In this document: positions 1 through 7,749 of the stretch, in pieces | Numbering within the stretch: position 1 is the stretch's first letter | Layout of the letters: each line of letters opens with the position of its first letter | Assembly: GCF_037029465.1 (NCBI RefSeq) | Contig: NZ_JAYMEM010000026.1 | Span: 496,001 to 560,000 of the forward strand | From: Mesoflavibacter sp037029465 | Lineage (GTDB): Bacteria > Bacteroidota > Bacteroidia > Flavobacteriales > Flavobacteriaceae | Direction: 5' to 3' | DNA: 64,000 nt | Made by a program: the position numbers and the translations under genes | The notes under the pieces: model-generated | Seen by the model: the letters and a program-made list of their open reading frames with translations, nothing else | What the model was told of the DNA's origin: nothing | The model's database searches: none

Positions 1-2
1 AA

Positions 3-749
3 CAGAAATACGAAATACCAGGAATTGGTGGACAACGTGGTTATGTGTCTTTTGGAAAAGAAAGTGCAAAAGGTAAAAAAGAAGGCGACTTAAAAGAGTT
101 TTGGCATTTTGGACAATATGTAGAAGATGATCCACAACGTGCTAAAGAATACCCGGAAAATGTAGAAGTAAAAGAGGTGCCTAATTTTAATGTAGTTGGT
201 AAAAAAGCGTATCAAACCCTAGAAAAAACAGCTAAGTATGTCTTGCGTGCTTTAGCGCTTCATTTAGGTTTAGAAGAAACGTATTTTGATAACTATATCC
301 ACAACGGAAACTCCATTTTAAGACCAATTCATTATCCTCCAATTACTCAAGAACCAGACAATGCAGTTCGTGCAGCAGCACATGGTGATATTAATTTAAT
401 CACTTTATTAATGGGTGCACAAGGTCGTGGTTTGCAAGTACAAAACCATAACGGAGAATGGATAGACGCTATCGCAGAACCTGATGAATTAATGATTAAC
501 GTTGGTGATATGTTATCACGTCACACCAACAACAGATTAAAATCTACAATTCACCGTGTTGTTAATCCACCAAGAGAATTATGGGGAACTTCACGCTACT
601 CTATACCTTTCTTTATGCATCCAATTAGCGAAATGAAATTAGATGTTTTAGATAGTTGTGTAGATGAAAACAACCCAAAACAATTTGAAGACATTACAGC
701 AGGCGAATTCCTAGACGAGCGTTTAAGAGAATTAGGATTAAAAAAATAG
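3..749 (+). CDS. Isopenicillin N synthase-family 2-oxoglutarate/Fe(II) oxygenase, C-terminal part
   Basis: The reading frame is open from base 3, so the window edge cuts off the 5' end; a GTG at base 45 is internal. The visible part carries the double-stranded beta-helix metal site: HGD in AAHGDINLITLL (first His and Asp), the distal His in STIHRVVNP, and the co-substrate Arg/Ser in RYSIPFF. This is the isopenicillin N synthase-like plant/bacterial oxygenase family, cytosolic enzymes that oxidise small molecules using 2-oxoglutarate and oxygen. The substrate cannot be told from sequence. The gene is followed by a 71-base gap with an inverted repeat before the SUI1-like gene. Confidence 0.85.
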   Translation, partial: QKYEIPGIGGQRGYVSFGKESAKGKKEGDLKEFWHFGQYVEDDPQRAKEYPENVEVKEVPNFNVVGKKAYQTLEKTAKYVLRALALHLGLEETYFDNYIHNGNSILRPIHYPPITQEPDNAVRAAAHGDINLITLLMGAQGRGLQVQNHNGEWIDAIAEPDELMINVGDMLSRHTNNRLKSTIHRVVNPPRELWGTSRYSIPFFMHPISEMKLDVLDSCVDENNPKQFEDITAGEFLDERLRELGLKK

Positions 750-753
750 TTTT

Positions 754-800
754 CAGTCGCAGTCACAGTTGTTTATTCTAAATCATTGTGACTGCAAACT
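754..800. repeat. Inverted repeat of the CAGTCGCAGTCACAG type
   Basis: GCAGTCACA (759-767) is the exact reverse complement of TGTGACTGC (787-795), with a 19-base loop; flanking CAGT and ACTG extend the pairing imperfectly. It fills most of the gap between the oxygenase and the SUI1-like gene. It has no T-run, so it is less like a terminator than like the short intergenic palindromic repeats seen throughout Flavobacteriaceae genomes. Confidence 0.6.
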
Positions 801-820
801 GATACTGTAAACTAAACAAC

Positions 821-1147
821 ATGGACTTACAAGACCAATTAAAAAACTTATTTCCTGATCACGTACCAGAAGAAACCGAAGAACAGCTAGAAGAAAGCAA
901 CATTTGGTTACAAGACGATCCGATAATTTGTAAATACGAAAAACGTAAAGGAAAACCTATTACCATTTTAGAGGGATATACCGGTGCTGACGAAGATTTT
1001 AAACTATTAGCTAAAGAGCTTAAACAAAAGCTAAGTGTTGGCGGTAGTTTTAAAAATGATAAAATTATAATTCAAGGTGATTATCGTGATAAAATTATGG
1101 AAATCTTAAAAGAAAAAGGTTTTAATGTAAAACGTGTTGGAGGTTAA
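821..1147 (+). CDS. SUI1/YciH-family translation initiation factor-like protein
   Basis: This 108-residue protein has an acidic N-terminal third followed by a SUI1/eIF1-like domain from about residue 40: the basic KRKGKPITILEGY strand, a helix (FKLLAKELKQKL), the turn VGGSFK and the closing strands IIIQGDYRDKI and FNVKRVGG. Bacterial members (YciH) are thought to influence start-codon or initiator-tRNA fidelity on the 30S subunit. The start is an ATG after an AT-rich leader with no Shine-Dalgarno site, as usual in this phylum. It is three bases upstream of the DUF1835 gene, so co-transcription is likely. Confidence 0.8.
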   Translation: MDLQDQLKNLFPDHVPEETEEQLEESNIWLQDDPIICKYEKRKGKPITILEGYTGADEDFKLLAKELKQKLSVGGSFKNDKIIIQGDYRDKIMEILKEKGFNVKRVGG

Positions 1148-1150
1148 ATT

Positions 1151-2083
1151 ATGAGTAAAAAAACGTTTCATATCACTAATGGTGGTGTATTAACAGAATA
1201 TTTAACCAAGTTAAATTTTGAAGGAGAACTAATGACATGGCATGAAATGTTATGCGTTGGACCAACCACTAAAGAAATAGATAACGATAATTTTTTCAAT
1301 TTAAGAAAAGAGTTTATTGAGTCTACCTACAACATTCCATATAAAGAAGAAGTTTTTAGAAAAGAGCTTGATAAACTTTCAAAACTAGAAGATTACGAAA
1401 AAGTTATCCTTTGGTTTGAATACGATTTGTTCTGTCACATTAACATGATTGCAGCCATAAGTTTATTAAAGCAAAAAATGTGTAGACTACCTATTTTTCT
1501 TGTTAATTGTGGTAAAATTGAAGGCGAAAAACAACTTAAAGGCTTTGGAGAGTTAACTCCAGAACAAATTCAGTTTAATTACGAAAACAGAATTCAATTA
1601 AACGTAGATGATATTGCTTTTGCTCAAAAAGCATGGCGTATTTACTGCGAAAATGACCATAATTTATTAAAAGAATTAATTGTACGTCCTTCAAATTATA
1701 TTTACATGAGTAACTGTTTAAAAGCGCACATGAAGCGTTTTCCAGATACCAGAACAGGCTTAAATATGATGGAATACAACCTTTTAAAGCTAATTAACGA
1801 GTATAAAATAAAAGACCGTCATCATTTATTAGGTTATGGCTTACATTATCAAGGTTATTATGGCTATGGAGACATGCAAATAGAGCGTATTATTAATAAT
1901 ATTTCGCTTTTTTATGATGAAACCGAAGAACAGCTAGAGCTTAACAGAAACGGATTTTTAGCTTTAGAGCATCAGCAAAACTTCTTTGAAGAAATGAAAT
2001 CAGACTTCCAATTTGGAGGCGTAAAAAAATCAGATTTTCAGTATTTAAAAACTGAAAGTAAATTAGTTAATACCATTAAATAA
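1151..2083 (+). CDS. DUF1835 domain-containing protein
   Basis: The 310-residue protein begins with FHITNGGVLTEYL and continues with MTWHEMLCVGP, a pattern typical of DUF1835, whose members have no established function. A C-terminal region with helices and Tyr/Gly-rich segments (YGLHYQGYYGYGDMQ) follows, resembling the DUF3658-like C-terminus often paired with DUF1835. No signal peptide or membrane segment is visible, so it is probably cytosolic. Its stop codon shares one base with the ATG of the next gene (TAATG), indicating translational coupling with the nucleoside phosphorylase. Confidence 0.75.
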   Translation: MSKKTFHITNGGVLTEYLTKLNFEGELMTWHEMLCVGPTTKEIDNDNFFNLRKEFIESTYNIPYKEEVFRKELDKLSKLEDYEKVILWFEYDLFCHINMIAAISLLKQKMCRLPIFLVNCGKIEGEKQLKGFGELTPEQIQFNYENRIQLNVDDIAFAQKAWRIYCENDHNLLKELIVRPSNYIYMSNCLKAHMKRFPDTRTGLNMMEYNLLKLINEYKIKDRHHLLGYGLHYQGYYGYGDMQIERIINNISLFYDETEEQLELNRNGFLALEHQQNFFEEMKSDFQFGGVKKSDFQYLKTESKLVNTIK

Positions 2084-2952
2084 TGGCAATTCAAGAATCA
2101 GAATTAATTTTAAATCCAGATGGTAGTGTTTATCATCTTAATTTAAAACCAGAACATATATCAGACACCATCATTTTTGTTGGTGATCAAGATCGCGTAG
2201 AAAAAATAACAAAATACTTTGACAGCGTTGAAGTTTCTATTCAAAAAAGAGAATTTAAAACACAAACGGGTACTTACAAAGGAAAACGCTTAACCGTTAT
2301 TTCTACTGGTATTGGACCAGATAATATAGATATTGTTTTAAACGAATTAGACGCTTTAGTAAACATCGATTTAAAGACTAGACAACCAAAAGAACAATTA
2401 ACATCGCTAAACATTGTTCGTGTTGGTACTTCTGGCTCTTTGCAGGCAGATATCCCTGTAGATTCTTTTGTAATGGCGTCTCACGGTTTAGATTTAAACG
2501 GAATGCTTCACTTCTATCAAATTGATAAAATAAGCAATCCAGATATTGAAGATGCTTTTATAAAATTCACAAATTGGGATAGCAAAAAAGCGCGTCCAAT
2601 TATCATAAATAATAGTGAAGCTTTAGAAAAACAATTTGAAGGTCCTAATGTATTTAAAGGTATGACAGCAACTGCTGGCGGTTTTTACGGTCCGCAAGGT
2701 CGTGTGTTGCGTTTGCCGCTTTTTGATGCCGAATTAAATCATAAAATGGACACATTTAAACATGACGGTTTTAGAGTGACTAACCTAGAGATGGAAACCT
2801 CAGTAATTTATGGTTTATCAAAACTTTTAGGTCATAATGCACTGTCACTTAACGCTATAATTGCTAATCGTGCCAACGGTACTTTCAGCAAAGACCCAAA
2901 ACAAGTGGTCGAAAATTTAATAGAATACACACTTAATAAGTTTGTAGAGTAA
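2083..2952 (+). CDS. Nucleoside phosphorylase (uridine phosphorylase-like)
   Basis: A 289-residue cytosolic protein of the PNP/UDP family. Seen: the phosphate/nucleoside-site segment VISTGIGPDNIDIVLNEL, VRVGTSGSLQ in the position of the family GTSG signature, and VTNLEMETSVIYGL matching the conserved ribose-binding Met/Glu segment. These enzymes cleave nucleosides to base plus ribose-1-phosphate. It is somewhat longer than E. coli Udp (253 residues) and the substrate cannot be assigned. Start ATG overlaps the DUF1835 stop. The next gene follows after 59 bases. Confidence 0.82.
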   Translation: MAIQESELILNPDGSVYHLNLKPEHISDTIIFVGDQDRVEKITKYFDSVEVSIQKREFKTQTGTYKGKRLTVISTGIGPDNIDIVLNELDALVNIDLKTRQPKEQLTSLNIVRVGTSGSLQADIPVDSFVMASHGLDLNGMLHFYQIDKISNPDIEDAFIKFTNWDSKKARPIIINNSEALEKQFEGPNVFKGMTATAGGFYGPQGRVLRLPLFDAELNHKMDTFKHDGFRVTNLEMETSVIYGLSKLLGHNALSLNAIIANRANGTFSKDPKQVVENLIEYTLNKFVE

Positions 2953-3011
2953 TCTAACTTTATAAGTTTTTTTAAGGGTTTCGCTTTCGCAGAAAAACTG
3001 AAGTAAATAAA

Positions 3012-3866
3012 ATGAAACAAATAAACATTGGTGGCGTACCAGAACATTTTAATCTGGCTTGGTATTTAGGCTTAAAACATGGCGAATATAAAGATGCAGG
3101 AATCAATCTGCGTTGGAAAGATTATTTTGGAGGTACTGGCGCAATGAATAAAGGCTTACGCGATGGTGATATCGATATGGCTGTAATCCTTACCGAAGGA
3201 ATTGTAAAAGACATCATAGACGGTAATCCATCTAAAATTGTTCAAGTATTTGTAGAGTCGCCATTAATTTGGGGCATTCACGTAGCTGCACAATCAGATT
3301 ATAATAAAATTGAAGACCTTAAAGGCACAAAAGCAGCCATAAGTAGATACGGATCAGGTTCGCATTTAATGGCTTATGTTAATGCAAAAAATAATGATTG
3401 GAATTTAGAAACCGATCTTAATTTTGAAGTCATAAAAAACTTAGATGGCGCTGTAGAAGGTCTTACAGAAGGTAAAGCTGATTATTTTATGTGGGAAAAA
3501 TTTACCACAAAACCTTTAGTAGATAACGGTACGTTTAGACGCGTTGGTAATTGTCCTTCGCCTTGGCCATGCTTTGTTATTGCAGTTAGAGAAGAGTTTT
3601 TAAAAACCAATAAAGAAGACGTAAAAACCATTTTAGATATTGTAAACGCTACGACGTCTGAGTTTAAAGACATACCAAGCATTGACCGCATGATTGCTAA
3701 TAGATATGAGCAAGAATTAGAAGACGTACAAGAATGGTTAAGTCTAACCGAATGGAGTCAAGAAAACATCTCTAAAGCCACCATAAAAAAAGTACAAGAT
3801 CAACTATTTGATTTAAACATTATTGAAGAAAAATGGGACTATAAAGACCTTGTTGCCGAGTTGTAA
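3012..3866 (+). CDS. Periplasmic-binding-protein-like (type 2) domain protein without signal peptide
   Basis: This 284-residue protein has the type-2 solute-binding fold pattern of the NMT1/THI5/SsuA group: an N-terminal strand followed by LAWYLGLKHGEYKDAGI, a glycine loop (YFGGTGAMNKGLRDGDID), LKGTKAAISRYGSGS and a hinge region near residue 110-190. It lacks a signal peptide or lipobox, and no ABC permease or ATPase lies next to it, so it is probably cytosolic and may be a sensor or enzyme rather than a transporter component. A CPSPWPCF segment near residue 183 stands out. Function is unassigned. Confidence 0.65.
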   Translation: MKQINIGGVPEHFNLAWYLGLKHGEYKDAGINLRWKDYFGGTGAMNKGLRDGDIDMAVILTEGIVKDIIDGNPSKIVQVFVESPLIWGIHVAAQSDYNKIEDLKGTKAAISRYGSGSHLMAYVNAKNNDWNLETDLNFEVIKNLDGAVEGLTEGKADYFMWEKFTTKPLVDNGTFRRVGNCPSPWPCFVIAVREEFLKTNKEDVKTILDIVNATTSEFKDIPSIDRMIANRYEQELEDVQEWLSLTEWSQENISKATIKKVQDQLFDLNIIEEKWDYKDLVAEL

Positions 3867-3869
3867 ACC

Positions 3870-4070
3870 ATGAAAACAATTCTAAAAATCATTGGTCTAG
3901 CACTACTCTATCTTGTAATAGTTTATATTGAAATTTTAATAGCTTTTCTCATTTTTGGTTCTGCTGCAAGTGCTACTGAAGTATCTTCAACACTCACATT
4001 TCAACTTATAGTTTATTTTTTACCATTAGTTATCGTGATTTTGATTGGTAAACGTGTTTTGAAGAGATAA
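3870..4070 (+). CDS. Small two-helix membrane protein, hypothetical
   Basis: A 66-residue protein made of two hydrophobic segments: residues 5-32 and about 44-62, ending in a basic GKRVLKR tail. It starts three bases after the previous stop codon, which supports it being real and co-transcribed with the solute-binding-like gene. No family recognised. The basic C-terminus suggests that end lies in the cytoplasm. Confidence 0.55.
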   Translation: MKTILKIIGLALLYLVIVYIEILIAFLIFGSAASATEVSSTLTFQLIVYFLPLVIVILIGKRVLKR

Positions 4071-4090
4071 CATACTAAGTACAACATCAA

Positions 4091-4258
4091 ACTCCTCTTT
4101 CTTTTAGTTTTTTAGAAAAACTAAAATTCATTCTCCTCTTTGATTAAAGAGGAGAGCTAGCTCTGAAAATAGAACAAATTTAGTTCCTCTCTTCATCTGA
4201 AGAGAGGTGATTTTTACTTTAGTAAAAATCGGAGAGTTTGACCTAAAACGCGAAGCCG
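4091..4258. repeat. Cluster of four intergenic hairpins
   Basis: Four near-perfect inverted repeats follow one another between the small membrane gene and ung: TTTTAGTTTTT/AAAAACTAAAA (4102-4112 and 4116-4126), CTCCTCTTT/AAAGAGGAG (4133-4141 and 4146-4154), CCTCTCTTC/GAAGAGAGG (4186-4194 and 4199-4207) and GATTTTTACT/AGTAAAAATC (4209-4218 and 4221-4230). A smaller palindrome, AGAGCTAGCTCT, sits at 4153-4164. Hairpins 2 and 3 share a CTCCTCTT-type arm. They lie between converging genes and could stop transcription both ways, but the serial arrangement resembles a non-coding palindromic repeat element. Confidence 0.7.
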
Positions 4259-4264
4259 TTTTTT

Positions 4265-4930
4265 TTACCAATCAATCACTTCAAACCCATAATCCTTCAA
4301 AATAGAATTAGTCTTACTAAAATGTTTATTTCCAAACCAGTATCCACGATTAGCACTTAAAGGCGACGGATGACCCGACGTTAAAATATGATGTTTTTTA
4401 GCATCAATAAGTTTGGATTTTTTCTTTGCAAATCCGCCCCAAAGTAAAAATACAACGCCTTCTTTTTGTTCACTTATGGTTTTGATTACAGCATCTGTAA
4501 AGGTTTCCCAACCTTGTTTTTGATGGCTACCAGCTTCATGCGCTCTAACCGTTAATGTTGCATTTAATAAAAATACACCTTGTTTTGCCCAACGTTCTAA
4601 ATTGCCACTTTTTGGATATGGTCTATTGACATCGGTTTCAATTTCTTTAAAAATATTAATTAAAGATGGCGGATGCGCAATACCATCATTGACACTAAAA
4701 CACAATCCGTTGGCTTGATGGTAATTATGATACGGATCTTGACCAATAATCACGACTTTTAATTGGTCTAACGGACATTTTTCAAACGCATTAAAAATGA
4801 GGTTTCCTGGAGGAAAACACTGATGTTTACTATATTCTTCCTTAACAAATTCGGTTAAATTTTTAAAATACGGTTTGTCAAATTCGTCTTGTAAAAAAGG
4901 TTTCCAACTTGGGTTAATGTCTACGTTCAT
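4265..4930 (-). CDS. ung: Uracil-DNA glycosylase
   Basis: A 221-residue family-1 uracil-DNA glycosylase, full length. Both signature motifs are visible: the catalytic water-activating loop GQDPYH near residue 62 and the DNA-intercalation loop HPSPLSA near residue 185; LLWGG and NPSWKPFL also fit. It removes uracil from DNA arising by cytosine deamination or dUTP incorporation, starting base excision repair. Stop codon ends next to the hairpin cluster. A TATCTTTG box lies about 46 bases upstream of the ATG on the same strand. Confidence 0.96.
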   Translation of the reverse strand: MNVDINPSWKPFLQDEFDKPYFKNLTEFVKEEYSKHQCFPPGNLIFNAFEKCPLDQLKVVIIGQDPYHNYHQANGLCFSVNDGIAHPPSLINIFKEIETDVNRPYPKSGNLERWAKQGVFLLNATLTVRAHEAGSHQKQGWETFTDAVIKTISEQKEGVVFLLWGGFAKKKSKLIDAKKHHILTSGHPSPLSANRGYWFGNKHFSKTNSILKDYGFEVIDW

Positions 4931-5310
4931 AAGTTTGTAAATAAAATGGTATTCTTCTAATTACTGAAGTGCTTTCAAAGATAAAAATAATACTATCTTT
5001 ATTTTTTAAAAAGCTTTGTCATTTCGACCAATAGGGAGAAATCACATTATTCATTATAGATTAGTTTGATGAGATATCTCACATGCGTTCGATATGACAA
5101 TATTAAAATAAAATAGCAACAGTCATTTCGACTAAAAAGGAGAAATCACATCCATTATTGCAACAAGTGAAATGTGATGTCTCACTTACGTTCGATATGA
5201 CAAAAAAAAATAATTATCAAGTTGAACTAGCCTGTGCTGAGCGCAGTCGAAGTATCGAAGCATCTTTAAATTAAAAACAGTTCTCAGATTAAAGTGAGTA
5301 TTTAATACAT
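4931..5310. repeat. Gene-free gap with two GTCATTTCGAC repeats and one CTTCGACTGCGCTCAG repeat
   Basis: This 380-base gap between ung and the YfcC gene has no ORF. Two copies of an approximately 80-base element lie in direct orientation at 5018-5098 and 5122-5201. Each starts with GTCATTTCGAC, contains GGAGAAATCACAT and ends with CGTTCGATATGAC, so the ends are near-perfect inverted repeats. A third repeat, CTGAGCGCAGTCGAAG, is at 5237-5252; its reverse complement recurs at 21269-21284 with one mismatch. These are short non-coding repeat types I know from Flavobacteriaceae; whether they are mobile is unknown. Confidence 0.75.
4976..4983 (-). promoter_or_regulatory. Candidate -7 box for ung
   Basis: The minus strand reads TATCTTTG, matching the Bacteroidota -7 consensus TAnnTTTG, 46 bases before the ung ATG. 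No clear -33 TTTG is seen at the usual distance, so support is partial. Confidence 0.4.
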
Positions 5311-6801
5311 ATGAAAAAACTAAAATTCCCTTCAGCGCAAACCATCTTACTAATCATCGCAGGATTAGTAACGTTATTAACTTGGGTGATTCCCGCAGGA
5401 AAATACGAGACTTTAGGTTATAACAGTGCAGATAATACCTTTACCAGAACAGGTATCTCAACAACCGAAACCTTACCTGCCACACAACAAACTTTAGAGG
5501 ATTTAAATATAAAAATTCCGTTAGAAAAATTTACAAGTGGTGATATTTATAAACCTATAAACATCCCAAAAACGTATCACCAATTAGAAGCCAAGCCACA
5601 AGGGTTTTTCGATTTTGTAAAGTCGCCAATAAAGGGAATTATTGAAGCGGCAGATATCATTTTTCTGGTGCTAATTATTGGTGGATTAATTGGTGTTATC
5701 AATAGTACTGGCGCTTTTGATGCTGGTATTGGTTGGTTAGCTAAGATGTTAAAAGGACGCGAGTTTATCCTCATAATTTTAGTGACCATTTTAGTTGCTG
5801 CTGGAGGAACAACTTTTGGTTTTGCTGAAGAAACCATTGCCTTCTTCCCTATTTTAATTCCTGTGTTTTTAGCTGCGCGTTACGATGCTATTGTTGGTAT
5901 TGCGTGTATCTTTTTGGGTAGCGCTATTGGTACCATGTGTTCTACGGTTAATCCGTTTAGTGCAATTATTGCAAGTGATGCTGCTGGTATAAGTTGGACA
6001 ACTGGTATTTGGGGACGATTTTTTATGTTATTAGCCTGTTTAACTATTGCTTTAATTTATATTATTCGCTACGGTAAACGCGTACAAAACGATCCTAAAA
6101 AATCTATAGTTTACGACCAACAACAACAAATTGCAGCACTATTTACACACGATAAAAAAGCAGTAAATTTTAATAGCAGGTTACGCCTATCTTTATTTGT
6201 ATTTGCGTTGTGTTTTGTCATTATGATTTACGGCGTTGTCTTTTTAGAATGGTGGTTTATAGAAATGACAACCACATTTTTAGTAGGCGCAATTATTATA
6301 GGTGTTATTGCAAAAATTAAAGAAACCGACTTTATAGACACTTTTGTTAGAGGCGCAAGCGATTTATTAGGTGTTGCACTAATTATTGGTATTGCACGTG
6401 GTGTTACCGTAATTATGGCAGATGGATTAATAAGTGATACTTTATTGTATTACGCTAGTTCTGCAACAGAAGGCATGAATAAAGGTGTTTTTGCAAGTGC
6501 AATGACCGCCATTTACGCAGGATTATCCTTTTTTATTCCAAGTAGCTCTGGTATGGCTGTATTAACTATGCCAATTATGTCTCCGTTAGCCGATAGCGTT
6601 GGTGTTGGAAGAGAAATTGTAGTGAATGCCTACCAATACGGTATGGGATTATTTTATATGATTAACCCAACAGGCTTGATTTTAGCCTCTTTAGCTGTGG
6701 TAAAAATTGGGTTTGATAAATGGTTGAAATTTATAATGCCTCTATTTATCATTTTAGTAGTCTTTACTTTAGTGGTGATGACGGTTTCTTGTTATGTTTA
6801 A
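5311..6801 (+). CDS. YfcC/DcuC-family membrane transporter
   Basis: A 496-residue polytopic inner-membrane protein. N-terminal SAQTILLIIAGLVTLLTWVIPAG, a soluble loop of about 80 residues, then GGLIGVINSTGAFDAG, FGFAEETIAFFPILIPVF, STVNPFSAIIASDAAG, and the C-terminal half with FIPSSSGMAVLTMPIMSPLAD and YQYGMGLFYMINPTGLI, all typical of the YfcC family in the C4-dicarboxylate/DcuC superfamily. Members are proposed to exchange basic amino acids or organic anions; the substrate here is not determined. It starts with ATG after the repeat-filled gap and stands alone before the HNH gene 13 bases downstream. Confidence 0.85.
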   Translation: MKKLKFPSAQTILLIIAGLVTLLTWVIPAGKYETLGYNSADNTFTRTGISTTETLPATQQTLEDLNIKIPLEKFTSGDIYKPINIPKTYHQLEAKPQGFFDFVKSPIKGIIEAADIIFLVLIIGGLIGVINSTGAFDAGIGWLAKMLKGREFILIILVTILVAAGGTTFGFAEETIAFFPILIPVFLAARYDAIVGIACIFLGSAIGTMCSTVNPFSAIIASDAAGISWTTGIWGRFFMLLACLTIALIYIIRYGKRVQNDPKKSIVYDQQQQIAALFTHDKKAVNFNSRLRLSLFVFALCFVIMIYGVVFLEWWFIEMTTTFLVGAIIIGVIAKIKETDFIDTFVRGASDLLGVALIIGIARGVTVIMADGLISDTLLYYASSATEGMNKGVFASAMTAIYAGLSFFIPSSSGMAVLTMPIMSPLADSVGVGREIVVNAYQYGMGLFYMINPTGLILASLAVVKIGFDKWLKFIMPLFIILVVFTLVVMTVSCYV

Positions 6802-6814
6802 AATAATTTAATTT

Positions 6815-7648
6815 ATGGATGAAAAATTAGTAAATCAACTTAGTTTAAATGAAGAAAAACTTGTTTTTGGAATAACTAATCTTAAGACTAGATTAGCAGA
6901 AGCTGAAATAGACGCAATTAATTATTTTGAAAAGAAATGTCCTTATTGTGGAAAAGGTCTTTTTGATGAAGGAATTAGGAAAAAATATGAGTTAGACCAT
7001 TTTTATCCTCTATCAAAAGGAGGACAAGATTTCCCTTGGAATATTTTACCTGTTTGTAGAAGCTGTAACAGAAGGAAAAAAGATAGTTTACCATTCAATT
7101 ACTTAAATGAAGAAACATATCAAAAGTGTTGGGCTTATTTAGAAAATATTAAAAATAAAATTACTAATTATCATAGTAATTCAATTCAGAATAGTGAATT
7201 GACAAAAAAGCTTTGTGAAAAACTAAATAAACATCAAATAGGAGTTAAAGAGTTTACAGATAGTATTTTAAAAATATATAATTTCTTTCCTGAAAAACCG
7301 ATTAAAAAAGAAAAGTTACTTGATAATACTCTTAGTTTAGATTTAGTAAAAGAGTTTTTTATAAAAATAGAATCTGAATCATTTTCATTTATGAAGTTTG
7401 ATCAAGATGAAGGGTTAATATTTTTTTCTATTGGAAGAGCTATTGAAGTTATTAAAGGCAAAAAAAAATCTAGTTTTCACAATTATTACTATTCCAAATT
7501 AAGAAAAACATTAAAATCATTTGATGAAGTCATTATCGAACACGGAAAAACAATGAAATTAAACGGATCTCCGACTAGAATGACAATTTATGATTACAAA
7601 TCAATGGATGAAAATTTTAAAGAAATATTTAATATTTTAATTAATTAA
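6815..7648 (+). CDS. HNH endonuclease domain protein
   Basis: A 277-residue protein with a textbook zinc-bound HNH motif at residues 45-90: CPYCGKGLF, then ELDHFYPLSKGG with the catalytic His, then NILPVCRSCNRRKKD. The first 40 residues and the last 190, Lys/Phe-rich and helical, match nothing I recognise. It is probably a metal-dependent DNA nuclease. Codon use appears more AT-rich than the flanking yfcC and mutS2 genes, which hints at more recent acquisition. No methylase, integrase, phage or partner gene is adjacent, so a restriction or homing role is unproven. Confidence 0.8.
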   Translation: MDEKLVNQLSLNEEKLVFGITNLKTRLAEAEIDAINYFEKKCPYCGKGLFDEGIRKKYELDHFYPLSKGGQDFPWNILPVCRSCNRRKKDSLPFNYLNEETYQKCWAYLENIKNKITNYHSNSIQNSELTKKLCEKLNKHQIGVKEFTDSILKIYNFFPEKPIKKEKLLDNTLSLDLVKEFFIKIESESFSFMKFDQDEGLIFFSIGRAIEVIKGKKKSSFHNYYYSKLRKTLKSFDEVIIEHGKTMKLNGSPTRMTIYDYKSMDENFKEIFNILIN

Positions 7649-7662
7649 ACATTCACTTTTAT

Positions 7663-7690
7663 TTTGTAAAACTTCAATTCCCTACCTTTG
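7663..7690 (+). promoter_or_regulatory. Promoter of mutS2
   Basis: TTTG at 7663-7666 and TACCTTTG at 7683-7690, separated by 16 bases, closely match the Bacteroidota housekeeping promoter (TTTG, then TAnnTTTG). Transcription would start about 7695. The leader then contains two hairpins: CAACGCT/AGCGTTG (7691-7697 and 7714-7720) and TCTGC-AAAA-GCAGA (7726-7739), just before the ATG. Confidence 0.6.
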
Positions 7691-7749
7691 CAACGCTATA
7701 AAAGAATTAACCAAGCGTTGAAAGTTCTGCAAAAGCAGACAGGATAGAC

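Noticed and set aside
2083..3866. Phosphorylase plus solute-binding-like protein as a futalosine (MqnB/MqnA-like) menaquinone pair
   Set aside because: Neither has visible Mqn-specific motifs, and flavobacteria are generally thought to use the classical Men route.
6815..7648. HNH gene as part of a restriction-modification or phage cassette
   Set aside because: No methylase, specificity subunit, integrase, capsid or terminase genes are nearby.
7691..7745. A possible tRNA-like fold before mutS2
   Set aside because: There are only two short hairpins, no anticodon-arm, no T-loop GTTCRA and no acceptor stem; a promoter leader explains it better.
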